A DNA stretch of 64,000 nucleotides from Methylobacterium sp. BTF04. Its GTDB lineage: Bacteria; Pseudomonadota; Alphaproteobacteria; Rhizobiales; Beijerinckiaceae. The first letter of the stretch is position 1. Every line of letters starts with the position of its first letter. Shown piece after piece: positions 1 through 8,353 of this stretch. A program made the position numbers and the translations under genes. The stretch is from positions 113,635 to 177,634 of the forward strand of contig NZ_JAAHTB010000006.1 of assembly GCF_010692745.1 (NCBI RefSeq), read 5' to 3'. Under the pieces are notes generated by a model. The model made no database searches. It was given only the letters and a program-made list of their open reading frames with translations, and was not told where the DNA came from.

Positions 1-19
1 ACCGCAAGCCGACACGCTC

Positions 20-1459
20 CTACGCGGCTGAAGTTTCTTTGAGGTGGAGATAGTCCGCGCGAAAATCGGCGAGCCTGCGCAACTCGGCCGGGTCGAGGAT
101 CGTCAGGGCTCGACCCGCGAGGGTGATGAGGCCGCGACGGCGCAGTTCCTGGAGCGTGCGGTTCACGTGGACGCTCGACAGACCGGTGGTATCGGCGAGG
201 TCGATCTGCGTGATCGGCAGTTCGTAGCGGTCTTCGGTGGCGAGGCCGACCACCTGCAACCGCACTTGCAACTCGCAGAACAGATGAGCGATGCGCTCCA
301 AAGCTGGGCGCGACCCGATGTTCACCAGCCATTCGCGCAGGGTCGCTTCGTCCACGAGGGTGGTCTTGCGAAGCGCCTCGGCAATGGAAGTGTAGTTTCG
401 CGTCAGATCGAGGACGGTGTGTCGCGGAATCTGCGTCACCCGCGCCGGCGTCAGCGTCATGATGGCGTGGTCCATCCGGCTCAGGAGGGCCACATCGAGG
501 TCGCAGAAATCACCCGGTAGCATGAAGGCGGTGATCTGGCGCCGGCCGTTGCTCAATTGGCGGTAGCGGCACGCCATGCCCTCCATCACGAGGAAGACGC
601 CACCAGTCGGATCGCCCTCCCGGATCAGGTCGGTCCGCGGGGCGACGGGAACGGGCTCGGCGCTCACCCGCTGCAGAATGGCTTCGTCGAGGTCGGACAG
701 GGTCACGAAGCCCGCAAGCTTCCGAACGAAGGGATTCACCGCCGCCATCCGCGATCGGCTTCCGTCTGGCCGCGTGGGCGGTTCGATGGCGCTGGTCGAC
801 GCGACCGGCAACGGCCGTTCCGCGTTCTCCTGACCCGCCGCGAGGGCGCGGGCGATCACCGCCGTCAGTTCTTCCAGCACCCTGGCATCTTGCGCATCGA
901 AGTGCTTGCCGACCTCATGATGGACGAGCCAGACGGTGCCGAGTGCGACTCCTCCCAGGGTATAGATCGGCGCGATCAGTCCTTCCTGAACGGGCTGCGT
1001 CGCAGCGTTCATGTACTCGAAGGCCGCGAAAGGCCGTTGCACCAGGATCGTCGCGCCGGCATCGAGACAGAGGCCGCACGGACTGAAATGGCGCGGCGCG
1101 CCGCCGCCGATATGGATCTCGAGTGGGCCCGACAATTCGTCCCAGCGGAACCACAACACGCCGTCGGACCCCGGCTCCAGCAGGCTCAAGCCCGCAGAAC
1201 CGGCGTCACAGAGATCGATGGCCCAATCCAAGGCCCGTTTGACGGCGTGACGCGGATCGATGTCGATCAGGGCGATGATCTCACTCAATGCTGCGGCTTG
1301 CGCGTCGGCCCTGGGCGCCTTCGACTCCCGCGACGCAAGGTAACGCGTGACGATGACATCCGTCGGCCGCATTGCAGGGGCGTTGCTCTCGAACTCGGCG
1401 GTCTGGTCTCGTGCTGCCGCACCATTCCGGTCGGAAAGCCCGGATTCGTTCGAGGTCAT
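20..1459 (-). CDS. GAF domain-CRP/FNR family transcriptional regulator
   Basis: This 479-residue cytoplasmic protein combines a GAF-like sensor (about residues 55-210), a cyclic-nucleotide-binding fold (about 265-375) and a C-terminal Crp-type winged helix (about 395-465). The helix-turn-helix stretch DLADTTGLSSVHVNR is clear. The GAF part contains SPCGLCLD near residues 126-133, two cysteines that could bind a metal or sense redox state (inference). CRP/FNR proteins are normally about 230 residues, so the GAF extension doubles the size. The gene is divergent from fabZ across about 300 bp. No FNR-type N-terminal cysteine cluster is seen. The ligand and target genes are unknown. Confidence 0.85.
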   Translation of the reverse strand: MTSNESGLSDRNGAAARDQTAEFESNAPAMRPTDVIVTRYLASRESKAPRADAQAAALSEIIALIDIDPRHAVKRALDWAIDLCDAGSAGLSLLEPGSDGVLWFRWDELSGPLEIHIGGGAPRHFSPCGLCLDAGATILVQRPFAAFEYMNAATQPVQEGLIAPIYTLGGVALGTVWLVHHEVGKHFDAQDARVLEELTAVIARALAAGQENAERPLPVASTSAIEPPTRPDGSRSRMAAVNPFVRKLAGFVTLSDLDEAILQRVSAEPVPVAPRTDLIREGDPTGGVFLVMEGMACRYRQLSNGRRQITAFMLPGDFCDLDVALLSRMDHAIMTLTPARVTQIPRHTVLDLTRNYTSIAEALRKTTLVDEATLREWLVNIGSRPALERIAHLFCELQVRLQVVGLATEDRYELPITQIDLADTTGLSSVHVNRTLQELRRRGLITLAGRALTILDPAELRRLADFRADYLHLKETSAA

Positions 1460-1773
1460 TTCGTGATGGTCTCTGAGGAGGACACGGTTTCTTGGCCCAG
1501 CGCGATGATGAGCGATAGAGATCTGGCTTATCGCCGTGATGCGTCAAGCCTAAGTCCCCCATCCTTTCAGTCCGTACACGATCGATCCGTTCCGCTCGGT
1601 GTGGAGTTCCGTAGCAACGAGGGCACGGATGAGCGCGCCGCCGCCTCGCAGTCTGGAGGGGGCTTGCATCCCTTGGGTTTTCTGCGGAAAGAGAGCCCTT
1701 CCACCATGATGACGGGTTTGGAAAACGGGCGGGGGCGTCGGAGGCGACGACGCGCAGTGGAGTGATTCGATCG
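1460..1773. other. Divergent intergenic region between the GAF-CRP gene and fabZ
   Basis: About 310 bp without a supportable gene. It must hold the promoter of the regulator (leftward) and probably the promoter of the fabZ-lpx operon (rightward). I see no clear palindrome or sigma-70 pair. A GGAG at 1759-1762 is a possible ribosome binding site for the ATG at 1774. Confidence 0.5.
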
Positions 1774-2238
1774 ATGAACGAGATGCCGCGCGAGCTCGGC
1801 TCGGCCGATATCCAGAAGGTTCTGGAACTCCTGCCGCACCGCTATCCCTTCCTGATGATCGACCGGATCGTGGATATCGACGGTGACAAATCCTGTATCG
1901 GCATCAAGAACGTGACGATCAACGAGCCGCAATTCACCGGGCACTTTCCCGGGCTCCCGGTCTTTCCGGGTGTCCTGCTGATCGAGGGCATGGCTCAGAC
2001 GGCTGGTGCCATCTGCTGCCGACACATCATGACCGACGATCTGCGCGCCAAGCAGGTGTTCTTCATGACCATCGACAAGTGCAAATTCCGCAAGCCCGTC
2101 GTACCGGGTGACACGGTGCGCTATCATATGACCAAGATGAATCAGCGCCGCACCATGTGGTGGTTTCGCGGCGAGGCCCGTGTCGGCGAGACCCTCGTCG
2201 CAGAGGCCGAGATCGGCGCCATGCTGGTGACGGAATGA
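1774..2238 (+). CDS. fabZ: 3-hydroxyacyl-[acyl-carrier-protein] dehydratase FabZ
   Basis: FabZ dehydrates (3R)-hydroxyacyl-ACP in type II fatty acid synthesis and competes with LpxA for hydroxyacyl-ACP. The single hot-dog domain fills the 154 residues. The catalytic pair is visible: His57 in GHFPG and Glu71 in LIEGMAQ. I chose the ATG at 1774 because GGAG lies 11 bases upstream. An in-frame GTG at 1762 would add MIRS. The stop overlaps the lpxA start (ATGA), so the two are translationally coupled. It heads the fabZ-lpxA-lpxI-lpxB operon. lpxD, often just upstream in related genomes, is not here. Confidence 0.96.
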   Translation: MNEMPRELGSADIQKVLELLPHRYPFLMIDRIVDIDGDKSCIGIKNVTINEPQFTGHFPGLPVFPGVLLIEGMAQTAGAICCRHIMTDDLRAKQVFFMTIDKCKFRKPVVPGDTVRYHMTKMNQRRTMWWFRGEARVGETLVAEAEIGAMLVTE

Positions 2239-3062
2239 CCATGTCGGGCCGAAATCCTGCGGGAACGATCCATCGGAGTGCCATCGTCGAGGATGGCGCG
2301 ACGATCGCGGATGGCGTGACCATCGGCCCGTTCTGCCATGTGGGGCCGGACGTGACCCTGGGTGAGGGCTGCGAACTCGTCAGCCACGCGGTGGTGGCCG
2401 GCCGCACCCGAATCGGCGCGCGCACGCGGATCTACCCGTTCGCCTCCATCGGTCACCCACCGCAGGATCTCAAGTTCCGCGGCGAGGTCTCGACGCTGTC
2501 CATCGGCGCCGATTGTCTGATCCGCGAGGGCGTCACCATGAACCCGGGCACCGCCGGCGGCGGTCTGGAGACGGTGGTCGGCGACAACTGCACCTTCCTC
2601 GCCAATTCCCATGTCGGGCATGATTGCCGGGTCGGCGACGGCGTGGTGTTTTCCAACAACGTCATGCTCGCCGGCCATTGCAGTGTCGGCGATTACGCGA
2701 TCCTGGGCGGTGGTGCTGCCGTGATCCAGTTCGCCCGCGTCGGGGCCCATGCCTTCGTCGGCGGTCTCTCGGGACTGGAGAACGACTGCATTCCCTACGG
2801 CATGGCGCTGGGCAACCGGGCCTACCTCTCCGGCCTCAACATCATCGGCCTGCAGCGCCGCGGCTTCGCGCGTGAGGACATCCACGCCCTGCGCCGGGCC
2901 TACCGCCTCCTGTTCGCTCCCGAAGGCACGTTGATGGAGCGCGTCGAGGACGTCGCCGCGGAATTCGACGCGCATCGCGGCGTGGCCGAGATCGTCGCGT
3001 TCATCCGTGCGGGCGGGAAACGCTCGATCTGCACGCCGCGCGAGAATTCGGGCGCGCCTTGA
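2235..3062 (+). CDS. lpxA: Acyl-ACP--UDP-N-acetylglucosamine O-acyltransferase LpxA
   Basis: LpxA transfers a hydroxyacyl chain from ACP to the 3-OH of UDP-GlcNAc, the first step of lipid A synthesis in the cytoplasm. The 275 residues begin with a left-handed beta-helix of hexapeptide repeats. The family catalytic motif HVGHD sits at about 126-130, the second His matching the E. coli catalytic residue. A helical C-terminal part follows, with the usual GLQRRGF segment. The ATG at 2235 overlaps the fabZ stop by four bases. An ATG at 2241 is also possible. The stop overlaps the lpxI start. Confidence 0.96.
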   Translation: MTMSGRNPAGTIHRSAIVEDGATIADGVTIGPFCHVGPDVTLGEGCELVSHAVVAGRTRIGARTRIYPFASIGHPPQDLKFRGEVSTLSIGADCLIREGVTMNPGTAGGGLETVVGDNCTFLANSHVGHDCRVGDGVVFSNNVMLAGHCSVGDYAILGGGAAVIQFARVGAHAFVGGLSGLENDCIPYGMALGNRAYLSGLNIIGLQRRGFAREDIHALRRAYRLLFAPEGTLMERVEDVAAEFDAHRGVAEIVAFIRAGGKRSICTPRENSGAP

Positions 3063-3910
3063 CCGCCGTGCCGGCGCCGCTCGTCCTCGTCGCCGGGGCA
3101 GGGCGCCTGCCGGAACTCGTGGCGGCATCCCTCGACCGTGCCGGCCGCCCGTTCCGGGTTATGGCGATCCGGGGATTCGCCGAGCGCGCCATGCGGTCGC
3201 GCGCCGAGGCCACCGTCGATCTCCTCGACATTGCCGGCGTCCTCGGCATCCTGAAGGCATGGGGGCCGGTGAGCGTCGTGCCGGCCGGTGGCGTCTCGCG
3301 CCCCAACCCCGCTGCCATCCTCAACGCCGCGGCCGCCTTGCGCAATCGCGATGCCCTCAAGGCCATCGCGGGTGGGGGGGACGACCGCCTCCTGCGGGGG
3401 GCCCTGACGTTGCTGGAAGAGCATGGCCACGCCGTCGTCGGAGTCCACGAGGTCGCGCCGGACCTCCTCAGCCCCGAGGGGATCATGGGTCGCCATGTGC
3501 CCGATGCCGCGGCGCTCGCCTCCATCGCCACCGGCCGCGCCCTTCTCGGGGCGCTCTCGCCCTACGATGTCGGACAGGCCGCCGTCGTCGTAGCGCAGCG
3601 CGCCCTCGCCGTCGAAGGGCCGGAGGGCACCGACCAGATGCTCGCCCGTGCCCGTGCCCTGGGACGCAAGCCCTTCGGGTACGGAGCACCACACGCCGGT
3701 ACCGTCTTAGTCAAGCTGGCGAAGGCGGGTCAGGATCTGCGCGTCGATCTGCCGGCGGTGGGGCCGCGCACCATCGCGGCGGCGGCAGCGGCCGGTTGTG
3801 TCGGGCTCGCGCTGCAAGCCGGTTTCACCCTGATCATCGACCGGCCCGCCACCGTCGCCGCCGCCGACCGGGCCGGCCTGTTCCTCGTGGGCTTGAGGAT
3901 CGACGCATGA
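3059..3910 (+). CDS. lpxI: UDP-2,3-diacylglucosamine diphosphatase LpxI
   Basis: LpxI hydrolyses UDP-2,3-diacylglucosamine to lipid X and UMP, replacing LpxH in most alphaproteobacteria. The 283-residue length and sequence fit the LpxI (formerly DUF1009) family: a Rossmann-like N-terminal segment LVLVAGAGRLPELVA and a C-terminal catalytic part with the QAGFTLIID stretch. Its place between lpxA and lpxB supports the call. The TTG at 3059 gives a TTGA overlap with the lpxA stop. An in-frame GTG at 3068 is an alternative. Translation runs into lpxB through an ATGA overlap. Confidence 0.93.
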   Translation: MTAVPAPLVLVAGAGRLPELVAASLDRAGRPFRVMAIRGFAERAMRSRAEATVDLLDIAGVLGILKAWGPVSVVPAGGVSRPNPAAILNAAAALRNRDALKAIAGGGDDRLLRGALTLLEEHGHAVVGVHEVAPDLLSPEGIMGRHVPDAAALASIATGRALLGALSPYDVGQAAVVVAQRALAVEGPEGTDQMLARARALGRKPFGYGAPHAGTVLVKLAKAGQDLRVDLPAVGPRTIAAAAAAGCVGLALQAGFTLIIDRPATVAAADRAGLFLVGLRIDA

Positions 3911-5079
3911 GCGATGGCGGTGCGGACAGGAAGATCTGGCTGGTGGCCGGCGAGGATTCCGGAGACCAGCTCGGTGCCAAACTGATGCGCGGACTCGTCA
4001 CCCTCTCGGACCGGCCGATCCGGTTCGGCGGTGTCGGCGGCGAGGCGATGGCGGCGCAGGGCTTCGCCTCGCTGTTTTCCATCGATGACGTGGCGGTGAT
4101 GGGCTACCTGCCGGTGGCCGCGCGTCTGCGCACCCTGCTGCGCCGCATCCGCCAGACCGTGCGCGACGTGGTCGCGGCGCGGCCCGACGTACTCGTCATC
4201 ATCGACAGCCCAGGCTTCACCCACGCGGTCGCCTCGCGCGTCCGCAAGCAGATGCCGCAGCTGCCCATCGTCGACTACGTCTCGCCCAGCGTCTGGGCGT
4301 GGCGCCCGTGGCGGGCGGCCAAGATGCGGCCGTTCATCGACCACGTCCTGGCGTTGCTGCCCTTCGAGCCCGACGCCCATCGCCGTCTCGGCGGCCCGGC
4401 CTGCACTTATGTCGGCCACCCGCTGATCGAGCGTCTGTCGGAATTGCGGCCCGATGCGCGCGAGGCTCTGGCACGGGAGGCGTCACCGCCGACCTTGGTG
4501 ATCCTGCCGGGGTCGCGTCGCTCGGAAGTCGAGCGGCTGATGCCGGTCTTTGGTGCCACCCTCGCGCGGTTGACCGAGAGACTCGGACCGATCGAGGCGG
4601 TTCTGCCGGCCGTGACCCGCCACCGCGCGCTCATCGAGCGCCTGGCGCTCGCGTGGGATGCGCCGGTTCGCCTCGTCCACGGGGAAGCGGCCAAACACAC
4701 CGCCTTCCGACGCGCGCGCGCGGCGCTCGCGGCCTCCGGCACCGTCACTTTGGAACTGGCGCTCGCGGGCGTGCCGATGGTGGTGGCCTATAAGGTGTCG
4801 CGGATCGAGGAGGCGGTGGCTCGTCGCCTGATCCAGGTACCGACCATCGTGCTGCCGAACCTCATCCTCGGCCAGAACGCCATGCCGGAATTCATCCAGG
4901 CCGAGTGCACGGCGGCGCGGCTCGCCGCAGCGATCGAGCCGCTGCTCGACGGCGGGGCCGCGCGCGATACGCAGGTGGATGCTCTATCGCGGATCGACGG
5001 CCTGATGCGCCTGCCTGGCAACGAAGAGCCGAGCCTGAGCGCGGCGCGCATCGTGCTGGACGCGAAACGCGCCGCCTGA
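3907..5079 (+). CDS. lpxB: Lipid-A-disaccharide synthase LpxB
   Basis: LpxB (GT19) joins lipid X and UDP-2,3-diacylglucosamine to form the lipid A disaccharide at the inner face of the cytoplasmic membrane. The 390-residue protein opens with WLVAGEDSGDQLGAKLM and contains the family segments FGGVGGEAM, DSPGFTHAVA, YVSPSVWAWRPWR and LPGSRRSEVERLMP. The start at 3907 overlaps the lpxI stop as ATGA. The open frame extends much further upstream, but that extension is antisense-type shadow. It is the last gene of the lipid A operon, followed by a strong hairpin shared with convergent gltA. Confidence 0.96.
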   Translation: MSDGGADRKIWLVAGEDSGDQLGAKLMRGLVTLSDRPIRFGGVGGEAMAAQGFASLFSIDDVAVMGYLPVAARLRTLLRRIRQTVRDVVAARPDVLVIIDSPGFTHAVASRVRKQMPQLPIVDYVSPSVWAWRPWRAAKMRPFIDHVLALLPFEPDAHRRLGGPACTYVGHPLIERLSELRPDAREALAREASPPTLVILPGSRRSEVERLMPVFGATLARLTERLGPIEAVLPAVTRHRALIERLALAWDAPVRLVHGEAAKHTAFRRARAALAASGTVTLELALAGVPMVVAYKVSRIEEAVARRLIQVPTIVLPNLILGQNAMPEFIQAECTAARLAAAIEPLLDGGAARDTQVDALSRIDGLMRLPGNEEPSLSAARIVLDAKRAA

Positions 5080-5102
5080 TGCGATCCCGGTCGTCCGCCG
5101 AG

Positions 5103-5138
5103 AAAAAAGGCCCTGTCCGGATCATCGGACAGGGCCTT
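5103..5138 (-). terminator. Intrinsic terminator of gltA, possibly bidirectional with lpxB
   Basis: A perfect 13-bp inverted repeat (arms 5107-5119 and 5126-5138, loop GATCAT) lies between convergent lpxB and gltA. On the minus strand it is followed by a run of six T (A at 5103-5108 on plus), a classic Rho-independent terminator for gltA. On the plus strand there is no T run, so for lpxB it may act only as a 3'-end stem-loop. Confidence 0.85.
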
Positions 5139-5143
5139 CTCGC

Positions 5144-6433
5144 TCAACCGCGCTGGTCGATGGGGATGTATTCGCGCTTGTCCGGGCCGATATAGAGCTG
5201 GCGCGGGCGGCCGATCTTCTGCGACGGATCCTCGATCATCTCGGCCCATTGCGCGATCCAGCCGGTGGTGCGCGCGAGCGCGAACAGCACCGTGAACATC
5301 GAGGTCGGGAAGCCCATCGCCTTCAGGGTGATGCCCGAATAGAAATCGATGTTCGGATAGAGCTTCTTCTCGATGAAGTAGTCGTCCTTCAGCGCGATCT
5401 GCTCGAGCTGAACCGCGACTTCGAGCAGCGGATCGTCCTTGATTCCGAGCTGGCCGAGCACCTCGTGGGTGGTCTTCTGCATGATGCGCGCGCGCGGATC
5501 GTAGTTCTTGTAGACGCGGTGGCCGAAGCCCATCAGGCGGAACGGGTCGTTCTTGTCCTTGGCCTTGGCGACATACTTCGCCACGTTCTCGGGGTGGCCG
5601 ATCTCCTCGAGCATCTTGAGGGCCGCCTCGTTGGCACCGCCATGCGCGGGGCCCCACAGGCAGGCGATTCCGGCAGCGATACAGGCGAACGGGTTGGCGC
5701 CCGACGAGCCGGCCAGACGGACCGTCGAGGTCGAGGCGTTCTGCTCGTGATCGGCGTGCAGGATGAAGATCCGGTCGAGCGCCCGCGCGAAGATCGGGTT
5801 TACCTTGAAGTCCTCGCACGGCACCGCGAAGCACATCCGCAGGAAGTTCGACGTGTAGTCGAGGTCGTTCTTCGGATACACGAACGGCTGACCGATGGAG
5901 TATTTATAGGCCATCGCCGCCAGCGTCGGCATCTTGGCGATCATGCGCAGAGACGCGATCATCCGCTGCTGGTCGTCCGAGATGTCGGTGGAGTCGTGAT
6001 AGAACGCCGACAGCGCACCGACGCAGGCGACCATGATCGCCATCGGGTGGGCGTCGCGGCGGAAGCCCTGGAAGAAGCGGTTCATCTGGTCGTGCACCAT
6101 GGTGTGGCGCGTGACCCGGTAGTCGAAATCGGCCTTTTGGGCCGGGGTCGGCAACTCGCCGAACAGCATCAGGTAACAGGTCTCGAGAAAGTCGCCCTGC
6201 TCGGCGATCTGCTCGATCGGGTATCCGCGATAGAGCAGGATTCCGGCATCGCCGTCGATGTAGGTGATCTTCGATTCGCACGAGGCGGTAGAGGTGAAGC
6301 CAGGGTCGAAGGTGAACTTGCCGGTCTTGGCGTAGAGCTTGCCGATGTCGATGACGTCTGGGCCAATCGTGCCGGTCTTGATCGGCAGTTCGACCGAATC
6401 GTCGCCCACGGTAATGGTGCTGGATGCGCTCAT
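5144..6433 (-). CDS. gltA: Citrate synthase
   Basis: Citrate synthase condenses acetyl-CoA and oxaloacetate at entry to the TCA cycle. The 429 residues match the hexameric Gram-negative type, with an N-terminal beta domain (about 1-55) and the catalytic residues of the family: His in ADHEQNAST, His in [14 protein letters not shown], and the Asp of NIDFYSGI. The start ATG follows GGAGACG-type sequence closely. The leader carries 21-bp tandem repeats right up to the start. It is transcribed alone, convergent with lpxB. Confidence 0.97.
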   Translation of the reverse strand: MSASSTITVGDDSVELPIKTGTIGPDVIDIGKLYAKTGKFTFDPGFTSTASCESKITYIDGDAGILLYRGYPIEQIAEQGDFLETCYLMLFGELPTPAQKADFDYRVTRHTMVHDQMNRFFQGFRRDAHPMAIMVACVGALSAFYHDSTDISDDQQRMIASLRMIAKMPTLAAMAYKYSIGQPFVYPKNDLDYTSNFLRMCFAVPCEDFKVNPIFARALDRIFILHADHEQNASTSTVRLAGSSGANPFACIAAGIACLWGPAHGGANEAALKMLEEIGHPENVAKYVAKAKDKNDPFRLMGFGHRVYKNYDPRARIMQKTTHEVLGQLGIKDDPLLEVAVQLEQIALKDDYFIEKKLYPNIDFYSGITLKAMGFPTSMFTVLFALARTTGWIAQWAEMIEDPSQKIGRPRQLYIGPDKREYIPIDQRG

Positions 6434-6440
6434 GGAGACG

Positions 6441-6523
6441 TGGACCCTTTCTTGAAGCGGGCAGACCCTGCTTGGAGGCGTGCAGATCCTGCTTGGAGGC
6501 GGACCGGTCTTGCTTGAAACGGA
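6441..6523 (-). repeat. 21-bp imperfect tandem repeat in the gltA leader
   Basis: About four units at 6441-6461, 6462-6482, 6483-6503 and 6504-6523 share the core CTTGGAGGCG or CTTGAAGCGG preceded by GACCCT or GATCCT. The two middle units differ at only a few positions. The array ends eight bases before the gltA start codon, so it lies in the 5' untranslated region. Each unit is a multiple of three and reads as a seven-residue repeat (SKQDLHA-like) in an out-of-frame small ORF. Confidence 0.75.
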
Positions 6524-6725
6524 CGTATCTTGGCAGCGGACGGCGGCGGCCCGCGTGGCGCTGGTTCAGCCACCCGGTTCCGGGTCGCAATTGCGGCGAA
6601 TGCTGCAGTTGCTCACACGGGTATCGGGTTAGCGGATCGGCCGACCGCCATCAACTGACGCCCTGCCTCTCGACGCACGCCTAGCGAAATCCAGGCCGGA
6701 ATGTCATCGGTTTCGCCTGCCGCGC

Positions 6726-8153
6726 TCAGGCCGGGATGGCCTGATCACGCAAGCGGCCGAGGCATTCCTCGCGTCCGAGCACCGCCATCACGTCGAACAC
6801 CGGCGGGGAGGTCGCGCGTCCCGTCAGTGCGGCGCGCAACGGCTGCGCGATCTGCCCGAGCTTGCACGCTGCGGTTTCGGCGAACGACCGCACCGCACCC
6901 TCCGTCGACGCGGCGCTCCAGTCCGGCAGGGCTTCGAGGGCCGGAAGGATGGCGGCGAGCCGCGCCCGCGCCTCGTCTCCGAGCAGGCCGGTCGCCTTGT
7001 CGTCGAGGGCGAGAGGCCGGGCCGCGGTGAGGTAGTAGGCGCTGTCGAGCAGTTCGACGAGCGTCTTGGCGCGCTCCTTCAAGCCCGGCATCGCCGCCGT
7101 CAACTTGGCCCGCAATTCGGGAAAGAGCGGCGCCGTGATCTGTCGCGACGGACCGAGTGCCGGCAGAACGCTCTCGATGGCATCGACCAGGTCCGCATCG
7201 GCGGCGGCGCGGATGTAGAGCCCGTTCAGGTTCTCCAGCTTGGCGAAATCGAAGCGCGCTGGCGAGCGGCCGATCGCCTTGAGATCGAAGGCCGCCACCA
7301 TTTCCTCGGTGGAGAACACCTCCTGGTCGCCATGGCTCCAGCCGAGACGCACGAGATAGTTGCGCAAGGCGCTCGGCAGGTAGCCGAGGTCGCGATAGGC
7401 ATCGACCCCGAGCGCCCCGTGGCGCTTCGACAGCTTGGCGCCGTCGGCTCCATGGATGAGCGGGATGTGGGCCATGGCGGGGGCGGTCCAGCCGAGGGCA
7501 TCGGAGATCTGGCGCTGGCGCGCGGCGTTGGTGAGATGGTCGTCGCCGCGGATGACCTGGGTCACGCCCATGTCGTGGTCGTCCACCACCACGGCGAGCA
7601 TGTAGGTCGGGTTGCCGTCCGACCGCAGCAGGACGAGGTCGTCGAGATCGCGGTTCTGCCAGACAACGCGCCCCTGCACGCCATCCTCGACCGCGGTCTC
7701 ACCTTCGACAGGCGCACGCAGGCGGATCACCGGCTTGACCCCGGCCGGTGCCTCGGAGGGATCGCGGTCGCGCCAGCGCCCGTCGTAACGCAGAGGCCGG
7801 CCCTCGGCGCGCGCGGCCTCGCGCATCGCCGTCAGCTCCTCCGGCGTGGCGTAGCAGCGATAGGCGTGTCCCGACGCGAGCAGGCTCTCCGCCGCCTCAC
7901 GGTGCCGATCGGCGCGCGCGTATTGGTAGATGACATCGCCATCCCAATCGAGGCCGAGCCAGCGCATCCCGTCGAGGATCGCGTCGATGGCGCCTTGCGT
8001 CGAGCGTTCGCGGTCGGTGTCCTCGATACGCAGCAGCATGCGGCCACCGAAATGGCGGGCATAGAGCCAGTTGAACAGGGCCGTGCGGGCCCCGCCGATG
8101 TGAAGGTAGCCCGTGGGGGAGGGCGCGAAACGCGTGACGACGGCTGACGACAT
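6726..8153 (-). CDS. gltX: Glutamate--tRNA ligase
   Basis: GluRS charges tRNA-Glu, and in alphaproteobacteria often tRNA-Gln, with glutamate. The 475 residues carry the class I signatures: a HIGH-type motif PTGYLHIGG near residues 11-19 and KLSKRHG in the central part. A C-terminal anticodon-binding helical domain follows. I placed the start at 8153 because [13 protein letters not shown] is the usual beginning. The open frame runs 34 residues further without family sequence. Alphaproteobacteria often have two GluRS paralogs; only this one is here. Divergent from comEC. Confidence 0.95.
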   Translation of the reverse strand: MSSAVVTRFAPSPTGYLHIGGARTALFNWLYARHFGGRMLLRIEDTDRERSTQGAIDAILDGMRWLGLDWDGDVIYQYARADRHREAAESLLASGHAYRCYATPEELTAMREAARAEGRPLRYDGRWRDRDPSEAPAGVKPVIRLRAPVEGETAVEDGVQGRVVWQNRDLDDLVLLRSDGNPTYMLAVVVDDHDMGVTQVIRGDDHLTNAARQRQISDALGWTAPAMAHIPLIHGADGAKLSKRHGALGVDAYRDLGYLPSALRNYLVRLGWSHGDQEVFSTEEMVAAFDLKAIGRSPARFDFAKLENLNGLYIRAAADADLVDAIESVLPALGPSRQITAPLFPELRAKLTAAMPGLKERAKTLVELLDSAYYLTAARPLALDDKATGLLGDEARARLAAILPALEALPDWSAASTEGAVRSFAETAACKLGQIAQPLRAALTGRATSPPVFDVMAVLGREECLGRLRDQAIPA

Positions 8154-8353
8154 CGATCCTGGCTTGAACTTGCGCTGGTGAAGTGGACGAGTGCGAACTT
8201 GGCAGTGGAGCAGGCGAGTGGAGGATCGACCGGTCCGAGAGCGCGCGTGTAGCATGCGCGGAGGCAGGCGTTAAGAAATCGTCTTGACGCGCCCGGCGTA
8301 GGCGCGCGCGCGGCTTTTGCCGCGGCCAGGACCTGGATCGAAGCAGAGACCGG

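Noticed and set aside
3007..3906. N-terminal extension of the lpxB frame across lpxI
   Set aside because: Arg-rich antisense-like sequence; the ATGA overlap at 3907 is the natural start.
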